A DNA stretch of 56,587 bases from the NCBI GenBank assembly GCA_027306785.1, contig DAHUZB010000012.1, positions 1 to 56,587 on the forward strand, written 5' to 3'. Shown in pieces: positions 24,934-34,600 of the stretch (positions are counted from its first letter, which is position 1; every line of letters begins with the position of its first letter). Under the pieces are notes generated by a model, which was not told the origin of the DNA, ran no database searches, and saw only the letters and a list, made by a program, of their open reading frames with translations. The position numbers and the translations under genes are program-made. This DNA is from Vulcanimicrobiota bacterium. Its GTDB lineage: Bacteria > Vulcanimicrobiota > Vulcanimicrobiia > Vulcanimicrobiales > Vulcanimicrobiaceae.

Positions 24934-26307
24934 CTAGGCGAGCACGAGCTCGTCGGCGGCGTCGCCGGCTTTCTTGAGCGCCTCGGCGATCATCTGATCG
25001 GCGATCTCCTTTACCGCCCAGCGCGCCTGCGCGTCGGGCGCGAGCGTGTCGATCGGATCGAAGTAGACGAAGGCCTTGCCTTGCTTGACGCTCGGCGCGG
25101 TGTAGACGCAGATGCCGTTCTCGCGATCGTAGTAATCGTACGAGTGGATGTCGCGCTTGCCGCCGCCGCCCGGCGCGTCGCAGATGAAGAGCGGCGTGTT
25201 GAAGCCGGCGGTCGAGCCGCGCACGAACTTCTCGAGTTCGATCGAGGTTTGTACCGTGGTGCGTAGCTCTTCGACGCCTTTGACCATGTCGTGCATATAC
25301 ACGTAGTACGGGTGCACGTTCACGTGCTCGAGGCGCTTCACCAGCATCGCGGCGCGCTCGGGCGTGTCGTTCACGCCGCGGATCAGCACCGACTGGTTGC
25401 GCACGTAGATGCCGCGCTCGAAGAGCATGCGCATCGCGCGCGCGGTGATCTCGGTGATCTCCTCGGGCGAGTTGAAGTGCGTGTGCAGCACGACGTCTTT
25501 GCCGAGCGTGCGGCCGCGTTCGACGACCTGGGTGAGCGCGTCGAGCCAGGCCGTGTCGGTGATGATCTTCATCGGCATGATCGCCGGGCCTTTGGTCGCG
25601 AAGCGCATGCGGCGCACGTGCGGAATATCGAGCAGCGCGTTGCCGATCAGCGTGATGTTCTTCGCGGGCAGCTGATACGTGTCGCCGCCCGAGATCACGA
25701 TGTCTTCGAGCTCGGGACGCTCGCCGATGTACTTGAATGCCTCTTCCCACTGTTTGGGCGTCTTCGCGAGGCCGACTTTATCGACGTTCTCGGTGTCGGG
25801 GCCGATCGCGTAGCTGCGCGTGCAGAAGCGGCAGTAGACGGGGCAGGTGTTGAGCGGCAGGAAGAGCGCCTTATCGACGTAGCGGTGCACGAGGCCCGGG
25901 ACGGGCGAATCGTCCTGTTCGTGCAGCGAGTCGAGCGTGAGGCGCGGATGATCCGGCAGCAGCGTCGAGCCGAGCGGAATGAACTGGCGGCGGATCGGAT
26001 CGTTGACCGGGTCGTTCCAGTCGATCAGCGAGAGCGCGTACGGCGAGACGCGTACCGCCATCGGCGCCTTGTGAAAACCGGACTCCACGTCGGCGAAGAA
26101 CTCGGGCGAGCAGAGATCCTTGATCGTCTCGAGCAGCTCTTGCGGCGTCTTCACCGCGTTCTTCTGCTGCCAGAGATGATCGAGGAACGTCGCTTCGTCG
26201 ATCTCCTTATATGCCGGAACGTGACGCCAGAACTCGCCGCTCTTGAGATTCTTGTACGCGAAATACGAGTCGGCGACCGGGGGTTTGAGGTGTTGAATCT
26301 CGCTCAT
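24934..26307 (-). CDS. kamA: L-lysine 2,3-aminomutase
   Basis: The 457-residue radical-SAM, PLP-dependent enzyme converts L-lysine to L-beta-lysine. The [4Fe-4S] motif is C155PVYC159RFC162, followed by 'TRSYAIGP', and 'ISGGDTYQLPAKNI' and 'FATKGPAIMPMKI' are typical. The PLP-binding lysine is expected in 'PGGGGKRDIHSYD'. It lies 8 bases after the kdd gene, so lrp-kdd-kamA is one operon for lysine breakdown through beta-lysine. Length is slightly above the roughly 415-residue clostridial enzyme. Confidence 0.95.
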   Translation of the reverse strand: MSEIQHLKPPVADSYFAYKNLKSGEFWRHVPAYKEIDEATFLDHLWQQKNAVKTPQELLETIKDLCSPEFFADVESGFHKAPMAVRVSPYALSLIDWNDPVNDPIRRQFIPLGSTLLPDHPRLTLDSLHEQDDSPVPGLVHRYVDKALFLPLNTCPVYCRFCTRSYAIGPDTENVDKVGLAKTPKQWEEAFKYIGERPELEDIVISGGDTYQLPAKNITLIGNALLDIPHVRRMRFATKGPAIMPMKIITDTAWLDALTQVVERGRTLGKDVVLHTHFNSPEEITEITARAMRMLFERGIYVRNQSVLIRGVNDTPERAAMLVKRLEHVNVHPYYVYMHDMVKGVEELRTTVQTSIELEKFVRGSTAGFNTPLFICDAPGGGGKRDIHSYDYYDRENGICVYTAPSVKQGKAFVYFDPIDTLAPDAQARWAVKEIADQMIAEALKKAGDAADELVLA

Positions 26308-26315
26308 GCCTGCCT

Positions 26316-27380
26316 CTACTTGGTGGACGCGTACTTCTCGTCGAAGTACGCGCGGATCCGGGGATTATCGCGCAGCGTTTGAAGGGCCGTGTCGGCGTGC
26401 CCGCGCGCGTAGCCGTTGCCGACGATCATCGTGACGTCTTTACCCACGCCCTCGGCGCCGAGCGCCGCGGCCGTGAACGAGGTCGCCATCGAGAAGAAGT
26501 AGACGATTCCGTCTTCTTTGGTTGCCAAGATCGAGCCGAGCTCGGTGTTGGGAACGTTGACGCAGTTGATCGTGATGTCGGCGAGCCCGGGCGCGAGCGC
26601 AGCGACCTTCTCGCCGATCTCGAGCGCGTTGCGCGCGTCGGCGACCACGAACGCGTCGACCAGCTGTGCTTCTTGCAGCAGCTTCGCCGACGGCGTCTCG
26701 GCCGACGGCGCGATGCCGATCACGGTACCGCTCGCGCCGACCTGCGCCTTCGCCTGCGCGCACGAGAGCATGCCGCTCTTGCCGTCGGCGCCGATCACGA
26801 CCACGGTCTGTCCCGGTTTACACATGCGTTTGGTCTGTGCCGGGGCACCCGCCACGTCGAGCACCGCGAGCGCGACGTTCTCGTCGATATCGGTCGGGAG
26901 CTTCGCCCACAGGCCCGATTCGAAGAGCACCGCCTTGCCGCGAATCCAGATGCGTCCGGTCGCGACGTCGATCTTCGTGATCGCTTCGATGTAGAGCGGC
27001 GTGAGCGTGAGCGAGACGAGCGAAGCGATGCGATCGCCCGCTTTCAGATCGATGCGCTCGCGCAGCTTCTCGCCGATTTTGAGCACGTAGCCGATGAACA
27101 TGCCGCCGCTGCCGGTGACGGGATTATGCTGCTTGCCGCGCTCGCGCACGTTGGCCAGCACGTGCTCCTTGATGCGCTCGGCGTCGCCTTCGCAGGCGTC
27201 GTGGATCTGTTTGAACGAGGCCGAATCGATGTTCAGCACCTCGACGTCGCACAGGATCTCGTTATCGAAGGCGATCGGCGTGTTGTCGACCTTCCATGCA
27301 TTCTGCGGCATGGCGCCGGTCGGCTCGAGCACGCGATGCGTGCCGAGCGGATGAACCGTGCGTTCGAATGCGATACTCAT
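26316..27380 (-). CDS. kdd: L-erythro-3,5-diaminohexanoate dehydrogenase
   Basis: From ATG 27380, which overlaps the Lrp gene's stop (ATGA), the product is 354 residues. It opens 'TVHPLGTHRVLEPTGAMPQN', characteristic of Kdd, and has a Rossmann segment 'VVVIGADGKSGMLSCAQAKA'. Kdd oxidatively deaminates 3,5-diaminohexanoate to 5-amino-3-oxohexanoate with NAD(P) in the lysine fermentation pathway. It pairs with kamA directly downstream. The 5,6-aminomutase (kamDE) and cleavage enzymes (kce, kal) are not in the window. Confidence 0.92.
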   Translation of the reverse strand: MSIAFERTVHPLGTHRVLEPTGAMPQNAWKVDNTPIAFDNEILCDVEVLNIDSASFKQIHDACEGDAERIKEHVLANVRERGKQHNPVTGSGGMFIGYVLKIGEKLRERIDLKAGDRIASLVSLTLTPLYIEAITKIDVATGRIWIRGKAVLFESGLWAKLPTDIDENVALAVLDVAGAPAQTKRMCKPGQTVVVIGADGKSGMLSCAQAKAQVGASGTVIGIAPSAETPSAKLLQEAQLVDAFVVADARNALEIGEKVAALAPGLADITINCVNVPNTELGSILATKEDGIVYFFSMATSFTAAALGAEGVGKDVTMIVGNGYARGHADTALQTLRDNPRIRAYFDEKYASTK

Positions 27381-27847
27381 GAAAGAACCGAGATGCCTCC
27401 GCGGTCGAATGGGGTGGAGAGAACGATCGTCGTCTTCGTGCGCGCCATGCCGCGCATCGCTTTCAGGCGGCCGAGCAATTCGTCGAGATGCTGCGTCGAG
27501 CGCGTGACGACTTTGCACACGAAGCTCTCCTCGCCCGCGACCGAGTGGATCTCGCAGACCTCCGGCATGCTGCCGAGGGCGGTCGTGAACTCGTCGTAAT
27601 CGCAGTCGGGCGTGGTGTAGCAACTCACGAGCGCGATCAGTTCTAGGCCGAGGCGCTTCCCGTCGAGGCGCGCGGAGTAGGCGCGGATGTGTCCGCGCGC
27701 TTCCAGGCGCTTCACGCGGTCGTGCACGGCGGGCGCTTTCAGGCCGACGAGCGCGCCGAGCTCCGCGAAGGTGGAACGGGCATTCTTCTGCAGTGCTTCG
27801 AGCAGCTGCAGGTCGAGCTCGTCCAGATCGTCGTGTGCTTGAATCAT
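27377..27847 (-). CDS. Lrp/AsnC-family regulator of the lysine operon
   Basis: The 156-residue protein has an N-terminal helix-turn-helix (about 10-60, 'TFAELGALVGLKAPAVHDRVKRLEARG') and a C-terminal RAM effector-binding domain ('GSMPEVCEIHSVAGEESFVC'). It is the first gene of the lrp-kdd-kamA operon and lies beside a palindrome-rich intergenic region, so it very likely senses lysine or a pathway intermediate and controls its own operon. This regulatory role is inference from position. Confidence 0.94.
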   Translation of the reverse strand: MIQAHDDLDELDLQLLEALQKNARSTFAELGALVGLKAPAVHDRVKRLEARGHIRAYSARLDGKRLGLELIALVSCYTTPDCDYDEFTTALGSMPEVCEIHSVAGEESFVCKVVTRSTQHLDELLGRLKAMRGMARTKTTIVLSTPFDRGGISVLS

Positions 27848-27852
27848 TTATT

Positions 27853-27894
27853 CGATAAAATCGTGACTTTGCCGAATGATATTCGGTCATATCA
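27853..27894. promoter_or_regulatory. Palindromic operator region upstream of the Lrp operon
   Basis: Three perfect dyads crowd the AT-rich upstream region: CGAT-AAA-ATCG (27853-27863), CCGAAT-GAT-ATTCGG (27872-27886), and TGATAT-TCGGTC-ATATCA (27877-27894), the last two overlapping. The 15-bp CCGAAT-N3-ATTCGG dyad has the size of an Lrp/AsnC operator. Stacked sites would suit the octameric, DNA-wrapping mode of these regulators. Position is 26-48 bases before the Lrp ATG. Confidence 0.7.
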
Positions 27895-27970
27895 CTCTAC
27901 CACCGACGATTTGTTTGGGCAAGGGTCGGGGCGGTTAGGAGCTGGGCAACCGAGGGCGAATGGCCGTTCG

Positions 27971-29569
27971 ATGCGATTGCGGGCGCTTCTCGGCCTCGGT
28001 CTCCTCGTGCTCGGCGCGTGCACCCGCGGCGGCACGCCGGCGGGGGCGCTGCCGGACACGGTGCGTTTTTCGCTAGCCGCCGACCCGCTGACGCTCAACC
28101 CCCTCTTCGCGCACCCCGACGCCTCGTCGGTGGAGCTGCAAGTGGCGCGGCTGAGCTTCGAGCCCTTCATCGACCTCGATGCGCACGGGCGCCCGGTCCC
28201 GGCGCTGCTCGACCGGATACCCACCCGAGGGAACGGCGGCATCTCGGCCGACGGGCGCACGATCACCTATCACCTGCGCCGCGGGGTGCGCTGGAGCGAC
28301 GGCGTACCGGTCACCAGCGCCGACGTGCTCTACACCCTGCACGCGATCCTCGATCCGCGCAATCCCGTGCGCTCGCACGAGGGCTACGACCTGATCGACC
28401 GCGCGACCGCACCCGACGCACACACGGTCGTCTTTCATCTACGCCGCGCCTGGGCGCCGGCCGCGATGACCTATTTTTCGTACGGAACCTCGCCGCAATT
28501 CGTGCTGCCCGCCCACATTCTGCGCACGCAGGGCGCGCTTGCGACCGGTGCGTTCAACGCCGCGCCGACCGTCGGCGACGGCCCTTACACCTTCGTCGCG
28601 TGGCATCGCGGCGAGGACATCGTGTACAAGGCGAATCCGCGCTACTGGCGCGGGACGCCGCACGTCGCGCGACTCGATCTGCGGATCGTGCCCGATACCT
28701 CGACCAATCTGTTGCTGCTGCAGTCGGGGGCGCTCGATTGGAATCTGATCGCGCCCGCGCAGCGGGCGATCGTCGCGCACGATCCGCATATCCGCTTCCT
28801 TCGCGTACCGACCGCCGTGATCGGCACGCTCGTCTTCAATACGGCGCGCGCGCCGCTCGATGACGTGCGCGTGCGCCGTGCGATCGCGATGTCGGTCGAT
28901 CGTGCGTCGATCAGCCGCAAGATCACGCTCGGCGCCTACCCGGTGACGAACATGCTGCAACCGCAGTTCTCCCGGGCCTACGATCCCTCGATTCGCGAGC
29001 CCGGCTACGATCCGCGTGCGGCCGATGCACTGCTCGATGCGGCGGGCTGGCGTCGCGGGGCGAACGGCATCCGCGTGAAGCACGGCGTGCGGCTGCATCT
29101 CGTCTACGTGCAATTCCCCGAATCCGATACCGGCGTGCGCGTCGCGACCGCGGTGCAAGCCGAGCTGCGCGCGCGCGGCATCGACGCGACGATCAAGAGC
29201 GTGAGCGACGCGCAGCTGTTCCTGCCGAAGACCGGAACGCTCGCGTCGGGCACCTTCGATATCGCCTACGTGCCGTATACGATGGGCGCCGATCCGGACG
29301 ATTCGTTCGTTTTATCGTGCCGCGGCGTCTCGAACTACATGCGCTGGTGCGATCCGCGGGTCGATGCGCTCGAACGTGACGCGCTCGCGACGGTCTCGCA
29401 GGCGCGGCGAACGGCGATCTATCGCAAGATCGCGCGCATCGTCGCGCGGCAGGTTCCGCTCCTCTACCTCTTCAACGCCGATTACGTGTATGCGTATCGC
29501 GATCGGCTTCGCGGCTTCGCGCCGAACGCGTTCCTGCCCACCTGGAACGCCGGGGCATGGAGCATCTGA
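27971..29569 (+). CDS. ABC transporter solute-binding lipoprotein, family 5 (peptide/nickel type)
   Basis: From ATG 27971 the 532-residue protein has a lipoprotein signal with lipobox LGAC (Cys17). The rest follows the DppA/OppA pattern: 'ADPLTLNPLFAHPDASSVEL', 'GRTITYHLRRGVRWSDGVPV' followed by 'TSADVLYTLHAILDP', 'DDVRVRRAIAMSVDR', and a late 'ARRTAIYRKIARIVARQVPL'. It should bind peptides or another nitrogenous solute. No permease genes are adjacent, so the transporter must be elsewhere or shared. It is divergent from the lysine operon and overlaps the next gene by 13 bases. Confidence 0.92.
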   Translation: MRLRALLGLGLLVLGACTRGGTPAGALPDTVRFSLAADPLTLNPLFAHPDASSVELQVARLSFEPFIDLDAHGRPVPALLDRIPTRGNGGISADGRTITYHLRRGVRWSDGVPVTSADVLYTLHAILDPRNPVRSHEGYDLIDRATAPDAHTVVFHLRRAWAPAAMTYFSYGTSPQFVLPAHILRTQGALATGAFNAAPTVGDGPYTFVAWHRGEDIVYKANPRYWRGTPHVARLDLRIVPDTSTNLLLLQSGALDWNLIAPAQRAIVAHDPHIRFLRVPTAVIGTLVFNTARAPLDDVRVRRAIAMSVDRASISRKITLGAYPVTNMLQPQFSRAYDPSIREPGYDPRAADALLDAAGWRRGANGIRVKHGVRLHLVYVQFPESDTGVRVATAVQAELRARGIDATIKSVSDAQLFLPKTGTLASGTFDIAYVPYTMGADPDDSFVLSCRGVSNYMRWCDPRVDALERDALATVSQARRTAIYRKIARIVARQVPLLYLFNADYVYAYRDRLRGFAPNAFLPTWNAGAWSI

Positions 29570-31086
29570 AGCACGAGCGCGTGGCGCTCGTCGTGGTGCA
29601 CGGCGTCGCCGCGCATCCGCGTTACGAGTTCCAGGACCAGTGCGCGGGGCTGCTGCGCGAGCATCTCAACGTGCGTGACGGCGATGATGCCTGGCGCGTG
29701 GACATCATCAACCCCGGCAACGTGCTCGCCGTCGGCGAAGAAGATCCGCACCCCACGATCAGCCGCGTGCATCGCTCCGACGACGCGGAGCGCCCGGACG
29801 GGGCGCATTTCGACGTGATGGAGGCCTACTGGAGCCCGATTCCCAAGCGGCGCACCAATTGGCTCTCGCTCGTGAATTGGCTGCTGCGCATCGTCTTCGT
29901 GCCGTTCAACACGACCGCACGTTACGATGCCTCGTGGCGCAAGCAGTTGTTCGACTACGCCTTCATCGGCGGCACGCTCGCGCTCGCCTTCGCGCTCTTC
30001 GTGCTCTCGCTGAGCGGCGTATGGGAATCGTTCGTGCACGTCGTCGCGGTGACCGGCATCTTTCGCCGCGCCGACGCGGGTTCGGTGATCGCGGCGCTCA
30101 ACGCGAACGCGAGCCTGGCGGGCGTGCCGATCAAGGTGGGTGCGTGGGTGCTGGTCGGTATCGTGGGGGCGTTTCTGATCGGGCAAGCCTTCGCCGCGAT
30201 CTGGAAGACGGTCGCGCAGCGTGCCGCGCTGCGCAAGCATCGCATCGCGCTCTTTCAGCGCGTCGTTCCGATCGTCGTGCTGCTCGCGGTCGGCGGCGCG
30301 TTCGTGTACGGGATGGCGACCGTTCGTTTTCCGCACGGGACGCTCGGCTGGCGCGGCATCGCATGGCTGGTGACGATCTTCGTCGCGTTTCAGCTCGGAT
30401 ACGCGCTGCTCGTCGGATTCATGGTCGATTTCTTCGGCGACGTGCAGATCTACACCACGCGCGATGAGAACGATTCGACGTTTTACGAACTGCGCGACGC
30501 GATCTTGGATACCACGGTAACGGCCGTGATGCGGGCGATCTCGCCGCAGCTCGCCGGCGGGCGCCGATACGACCGCGTGCTCGTGCTCGCGCACAGCCTG
30601 GGCGCGACGATCGCCGCCGACGCGCTCGTGCGGCTCTACCAGCTCTCGCTGCAGGGTGCGATTCGACCCGACGAATTCGCGCGCATTCGCGCCTTCGTGA
30701 TGCTCGGATCGTCGCTCGAGAAGACGAAATACTTCTTCGACGTGCAGGGCGCGTCGACGACCGCGTCGTTCGATCGCTGGAGCCGCCGCGCATACGAAGA
30801 ACTCTTCACGGCCGACCCGGCGGCGCTGCGCGGACCGAACGGCGGCAAGATCTTCTGGTGCAACTACTGGTACTTCCAGGATCCGATCTGTAACGAGATT
30901 CGCTCCTACGACGCCAAGCGCGAGTTATGCCGCAACGAGCGCGGCAAGCGGCGCGCATCGCTTCTGCATCCGATGCTGCATTCGGACTATCTCTACGATC
31001 CGTGGGTGTGGGGATCGCGTGCGGACGACGATCATCTCGGATTGCTCGACGTCCTGACCGCTCATCTGAAAGGAACCGCCTCATGA
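29557..31086 (+). CDS. Membrane-embedded alpha/beta hydrolase-like protein
   Basis: The 509-residue protein begins with a hydrolase-like strand ('VALVVVHGVAAHPRYEFQDQ'), then has four or more membrane helices (about 133-160, 190-215, 235-258 and 265-290). It resumes with the nucleophile elbow 'VLVLAHSLGATIAADALVRL' near residue 345. So the lipase-type fold is split by a membrane insert. Substrate unknown; a lipid or membrane ester is plausible. It overlaps the solute-binding gene upstream and the DUF6790-like gene downstream (ATGA). Confidence 0.78.
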   Translation: MEHLKHERVALVVVHGVAAHPRYEFQDQCAGLLREHLNVRDGDDAWRVDIINPGNVLAVGEEDPHPTISRVHRSDDAERPDGAHFDVMEAYWSPIPKRRTNWLSLVNWLLRIVFVPFNTTARYDASWRKQLFDYAFIGGTLALAFALFVLSLSGVWESFVHVVAVTGIFRRADAGSVIAALNANASLAGVPIKVGAWVLVGIVGAFLIGQAFAAIWKTVAQRAALRKHRIALFQRVVPIVVLLAVGGAFVYGMATVRFPHGTLGWRGIAWLVTIFVAFQLGYALLVGFMVDFFGDVQIYTTRDENDSTFYELRDAILDTTVTAVMRAISPQLAGGRRYDRVLVLAHSLGATIAADALVRLYQLSLQGAIRPDEFARIRAFVMLGSSLEKTKYFFDVQGASTTASFDRWSRRAYEELFTADPAALRGPNGGKIFWCNYWYFQDPICNEIRSYDAKRELCRNERGKRRASLLHPMLHSDYLYDPWVWGSRADDDHLGLLDVLTAHLKGTAS

Positions 31087-31589
31087 TCGTCGGCGAGATC
31101 ATCGGTACCGTACTCTCCAACTTCGTCATCGTGTTGCTCGCGATCGCGATCGTCACCTCGATCGCGAAGATCCGGCGCGCGCGCCTGAGCCGCCGACCGT
31201 TCAGCGCGAGCGCGATCGTGTGGGCCGAACTGCTCTTCTATCTCTACGGCATCGGCAACATCTACGGCGGGCTCTTTCACGCCTACGCGGGATCGACGGT
31301 CGCGGCGAGTATCGGCTGGCAGAACAGTCCGTTCCAATACGAGCTCGGCTGGTTCGAGATCGCCTATGGTGCCGCGGCGCTCTTCACGTTATGGCGCGGT
31401 CGCGAATATCGACTCGCTCTCACGTTCCCGTACTCGATCTTTCTGCTCGCCGCGGCCTCGCAGCACATTCAAATGATGCGCGTGCAGCACGACTTCGCGC
31501 CGAACAACGCGGGCCTGTTGCTCTGGGTGGGCGACATCGCGGTGCCGCTTGTCGTACTCGCCCTCGCTTGGCTCTCGCGCGACGAGTAG
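31083..31589 (+). CDS. DUF6790-like membrane protein
   Basis: ATG 31083 overlaps the hydrolase stop (ATGA) and gives a 168-residue protein with about four membrane helices (6-26, 42-62, 88-118, 140-162). The segment 'YGIGNIYGGLFHAYAG' and 'SPFQYELGWFEIAYG' agree with the DUF6790 family as I recall it. Function unknown. Coupling to the membrane hydrolase suggests a shared role. Confidence 0.78.
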   Translation: MIVGEIIGTVLSNFVIVLLAIAIVTSIAKIRRARLSRRPFSASAIVWAELLFYLYGIGNIYGGLFHAYAGSTVAASIGWQNSPFQYELGWFEIAYGAAALFTLWRGREYRLALTFPYSIFLLAAASQHIQMMRVQHDFAPNNAGLLLWVGDIAVPLVVLALAWLSRDE

Positions 31590-31601
31590 CTCGCGAGCGC
31601 G

Positions 31602-34600
31602 CTAGTGCGCGATCGAGATCGTGTAGGCGCCGCCGCTGCCGAGAAAGAGCGGCGTTCCGACCGTGCCGTCTCGCGCGACCCGTACGAGTGCGTTATCGCG
31701 ATGCAGGATGACGATCGCGGCCGAGCCGTCCGGCAACCACTGCGCATCGAACGGTTGTCCGCCGACCACGATCGCGGGAGCGGCCGTTCGCGTCTTCGGA
31801 TCGATCGGCGTGAGCGTGTTCGATGCGTAGTTCGGAACGAAGGCGCGGCTGCCGTCGGGTGAGACGGCGACCATCTGCGCCTCGACGCCGGCCGGGATGG
31901 TCGCGAGCATGCGACCATCGGTCGTGTCGATCACGGTGACGCTGCGGCTGCCGTTGTCGGCCACGAAAAGCGTCGAGCCGTCGGGCGAAAGGGCGAGCCC
32001 GGTCGGCATGGCGCCCGCGGGCCAGCTCGCGATGACGCGTCGCGTGCGCGTATCGATTGCGCTCACCGTGTTCGCACGCTGATTCGAGACGTAGACGCGG
32101 TCGCCGTTCGGCGCGACCGCGATGAAGCGCGGACCCGCGCCGACCGCGATGGGCGTGCTCGCGCGCAACGAGGCGGTATCGATGGATTGAATCGTCCCGT
32201 CGTCGTAGTCGGCAACCCAGACGGTGGAACCGTCGCGCGAGATCGCGGTGCCGTTCGGCGAGTTGCCCACATGCACCGTCGCGATCACGCGCTGCGCGAC
32301 CGTGTCGACCACGCTCACGGCTTGCGCGGAACGGTCGGCCACGAAGAAGCGGCGATTGTCGGGCGTCAGCGCGCCGTCGCGCGGTTCTTCGCCGACCGCG
32401 ATCGATGGCCCGAGCGCGTTCGTCCGCGGATCGTACGGCATGACGGTGTTATCGAAGCGATTGGCGATCCAGGCGAGCGGAAGCACCTGCCCGGGATTCG
32501 CTACGCGCACGACGAGCCGCACGGGTGCAAGGCGTGCGCCGTTCGCGGCGGTCGCGCCGACGATGACGTTGTAAAGACCTGCCGGAGCGCCGCTCACGCG
32601 CACGTGCCCGTCCGCGATGCTCGCACGGAGATCTCCGCCGACCGTATAGGTCAGGGGTGCGTCGGCATTGCGAACGCGCAGTGCGACGCTCGCGCTCTCG
32701 CCGGGCCGCAGGGAGATCGATGAGGATGCGAACGCGAGCGTCGCGCGCGTCGATGCCGGAAAACTGCCGGTGAACGGCGCGAACGCGGGCATCGCGTCTG
32801 CGGGCGATGCCGCCCATCGCTCGTTCGGTGTCGATGCGACGCGGTAGGTGAGGTGCACCGCGCCGTGCGTCGGCAGTGCGAACCACGAGCGATCCCAAGG
32901 CGCTGCATTCAGTCGCAGCGACGTCACATATGCGTCCGCCGTTCCGGCGTGCGGCGCGTCGATCGTGATTCGCGGTCCGTTCGGCGCGGCGATGACGACG
33001 TGCGGAAAGAGCGGCGTTCCGAGATCGAGGCTGCGTACCGCGGTAAACTGCGGGTAGAGGCCGAGCGACGACCAAACGTACCACGCGCTCATCGTGCCGA
33101 GATCGTCGTTGCCGGGAATGCCGTCGGGGCGATCGGCGTAGAGTGTGCGCAACACCTCACGCACGATCGCCTGTTCGCGCCAGGGTTGACCCGCGGCGAG
33201 ATATGCCCACGGCGACCCGATGCTCGGTTCGTTTCCCATCCACGCGTAGGGCTCGCTCTGCCCCGCGTCGAGTTGCGTGAAGAACGTATCGAGTTTCGCC
33301 GCGGCCGTGCGCGCGCCGCCCATGCCGCGCATCAGTCCCGGCAAATCCTGCGGAACCATCCAGGTGTATTGTGCGGCGTCGCCTTCTTGAAAGCCGCTCT
33401 GGCCGGATTCACCGATCGGCGTCTGCTCGAAGGCGCCGCTCGCGTCGCGCGGCGCAATCAGGCCGAGCGACGTATCGAAGAGGTTCGCCCAATTCGACGC
33501 GCGCGGGATGAATCGCCGATACGCGGCGTCGTCGCCGATTGCGCGTGCGAACGCCGCGATCGAGGCGTCGTCGAGTGCGTATTCGAGCGTCTCCGAGGCG
33601 CCGTTCGGTACCGGTGAGACCGAGGTGGTGTGCGTGTTCGGGATGTAGCCCAAGCGCTGATAGTCGGCCGACTCCGGGCGCTCGACGTACCAGTCGTAGA
33701 CCGGCGGATCGGTGGTGTTCGTCGCGCCCGCGATCATCGCACCGAGTGCGCCGCGCACGTCGAAATCCCGTGCGCCGAACGCGTAGCCGCCTGCGAGTAC
33801 CGGGTCGACCGAGTCGCCGCCCATCACGCTCGTCGGGTTGTTCACGAGCGCCCAGCGCGGTAATCGGCCGCTTTGTTCGTAGGCGTCCACGAGCGACTGC
33901 ATCATATCGCTCGTCCGATGCGGCGCGATCAACGCGATCAGCGGAATCTGCGTGCGGTAGATGTCCCAGTCTGAGTAGTTCGCGTACTCGTGGTGCCCCG
34001 CGCGTACGTGATGGATGCGGCCGTCGAACCCGCGATAGCGGCCGTCCGCGTCGTCGATGACGTTGGGGTGTAAGGTCGCGTGATAGAGCGCCGTGTAAAA
34101 CTGCCGCGTGGCATCGACGGTGCCGCCGCCGACGCGAATGCGCGAGAGCATGCTATCCCATGCGTCGAGCGCGGCGTTTCGCACGTGTACGATGCTCCAA
34201 CTGTGCGCTTCGGCGTGCAGATTCGCAAGCGCGCCGCGCGCATCGACAAAGGAGAGCGCCACCTGCGCTCGCACCGTACGATCGCGCGCCGTGTCGAATC
34301 GCAGCAGCAGGCGCGGGTGGCCGTCGCGGCTCGTCAACGGTTGCGCGGTCGTGAAGGCGCGATCGAAGCGCATCGCCAGGTAGACGGTGTACTGATCCGG
34401 CATGCCGCAAAAGTTGCCGCTCGCCGCTTGCGCGACCACCTCACGATCGCCGACCGCGTGCGCCGATGCCTGCGTGACGCCCGCCTGATTCGACGCCGGA
34501 TCGAGCACGAGCCCGCCGTCGGGCGCGGAGAACGTGAACACGCCGAGCCCCGTGCGATCGGTGACCGAGAGTTGTACGCGCATCGGCGGCGAGCCGAGCG

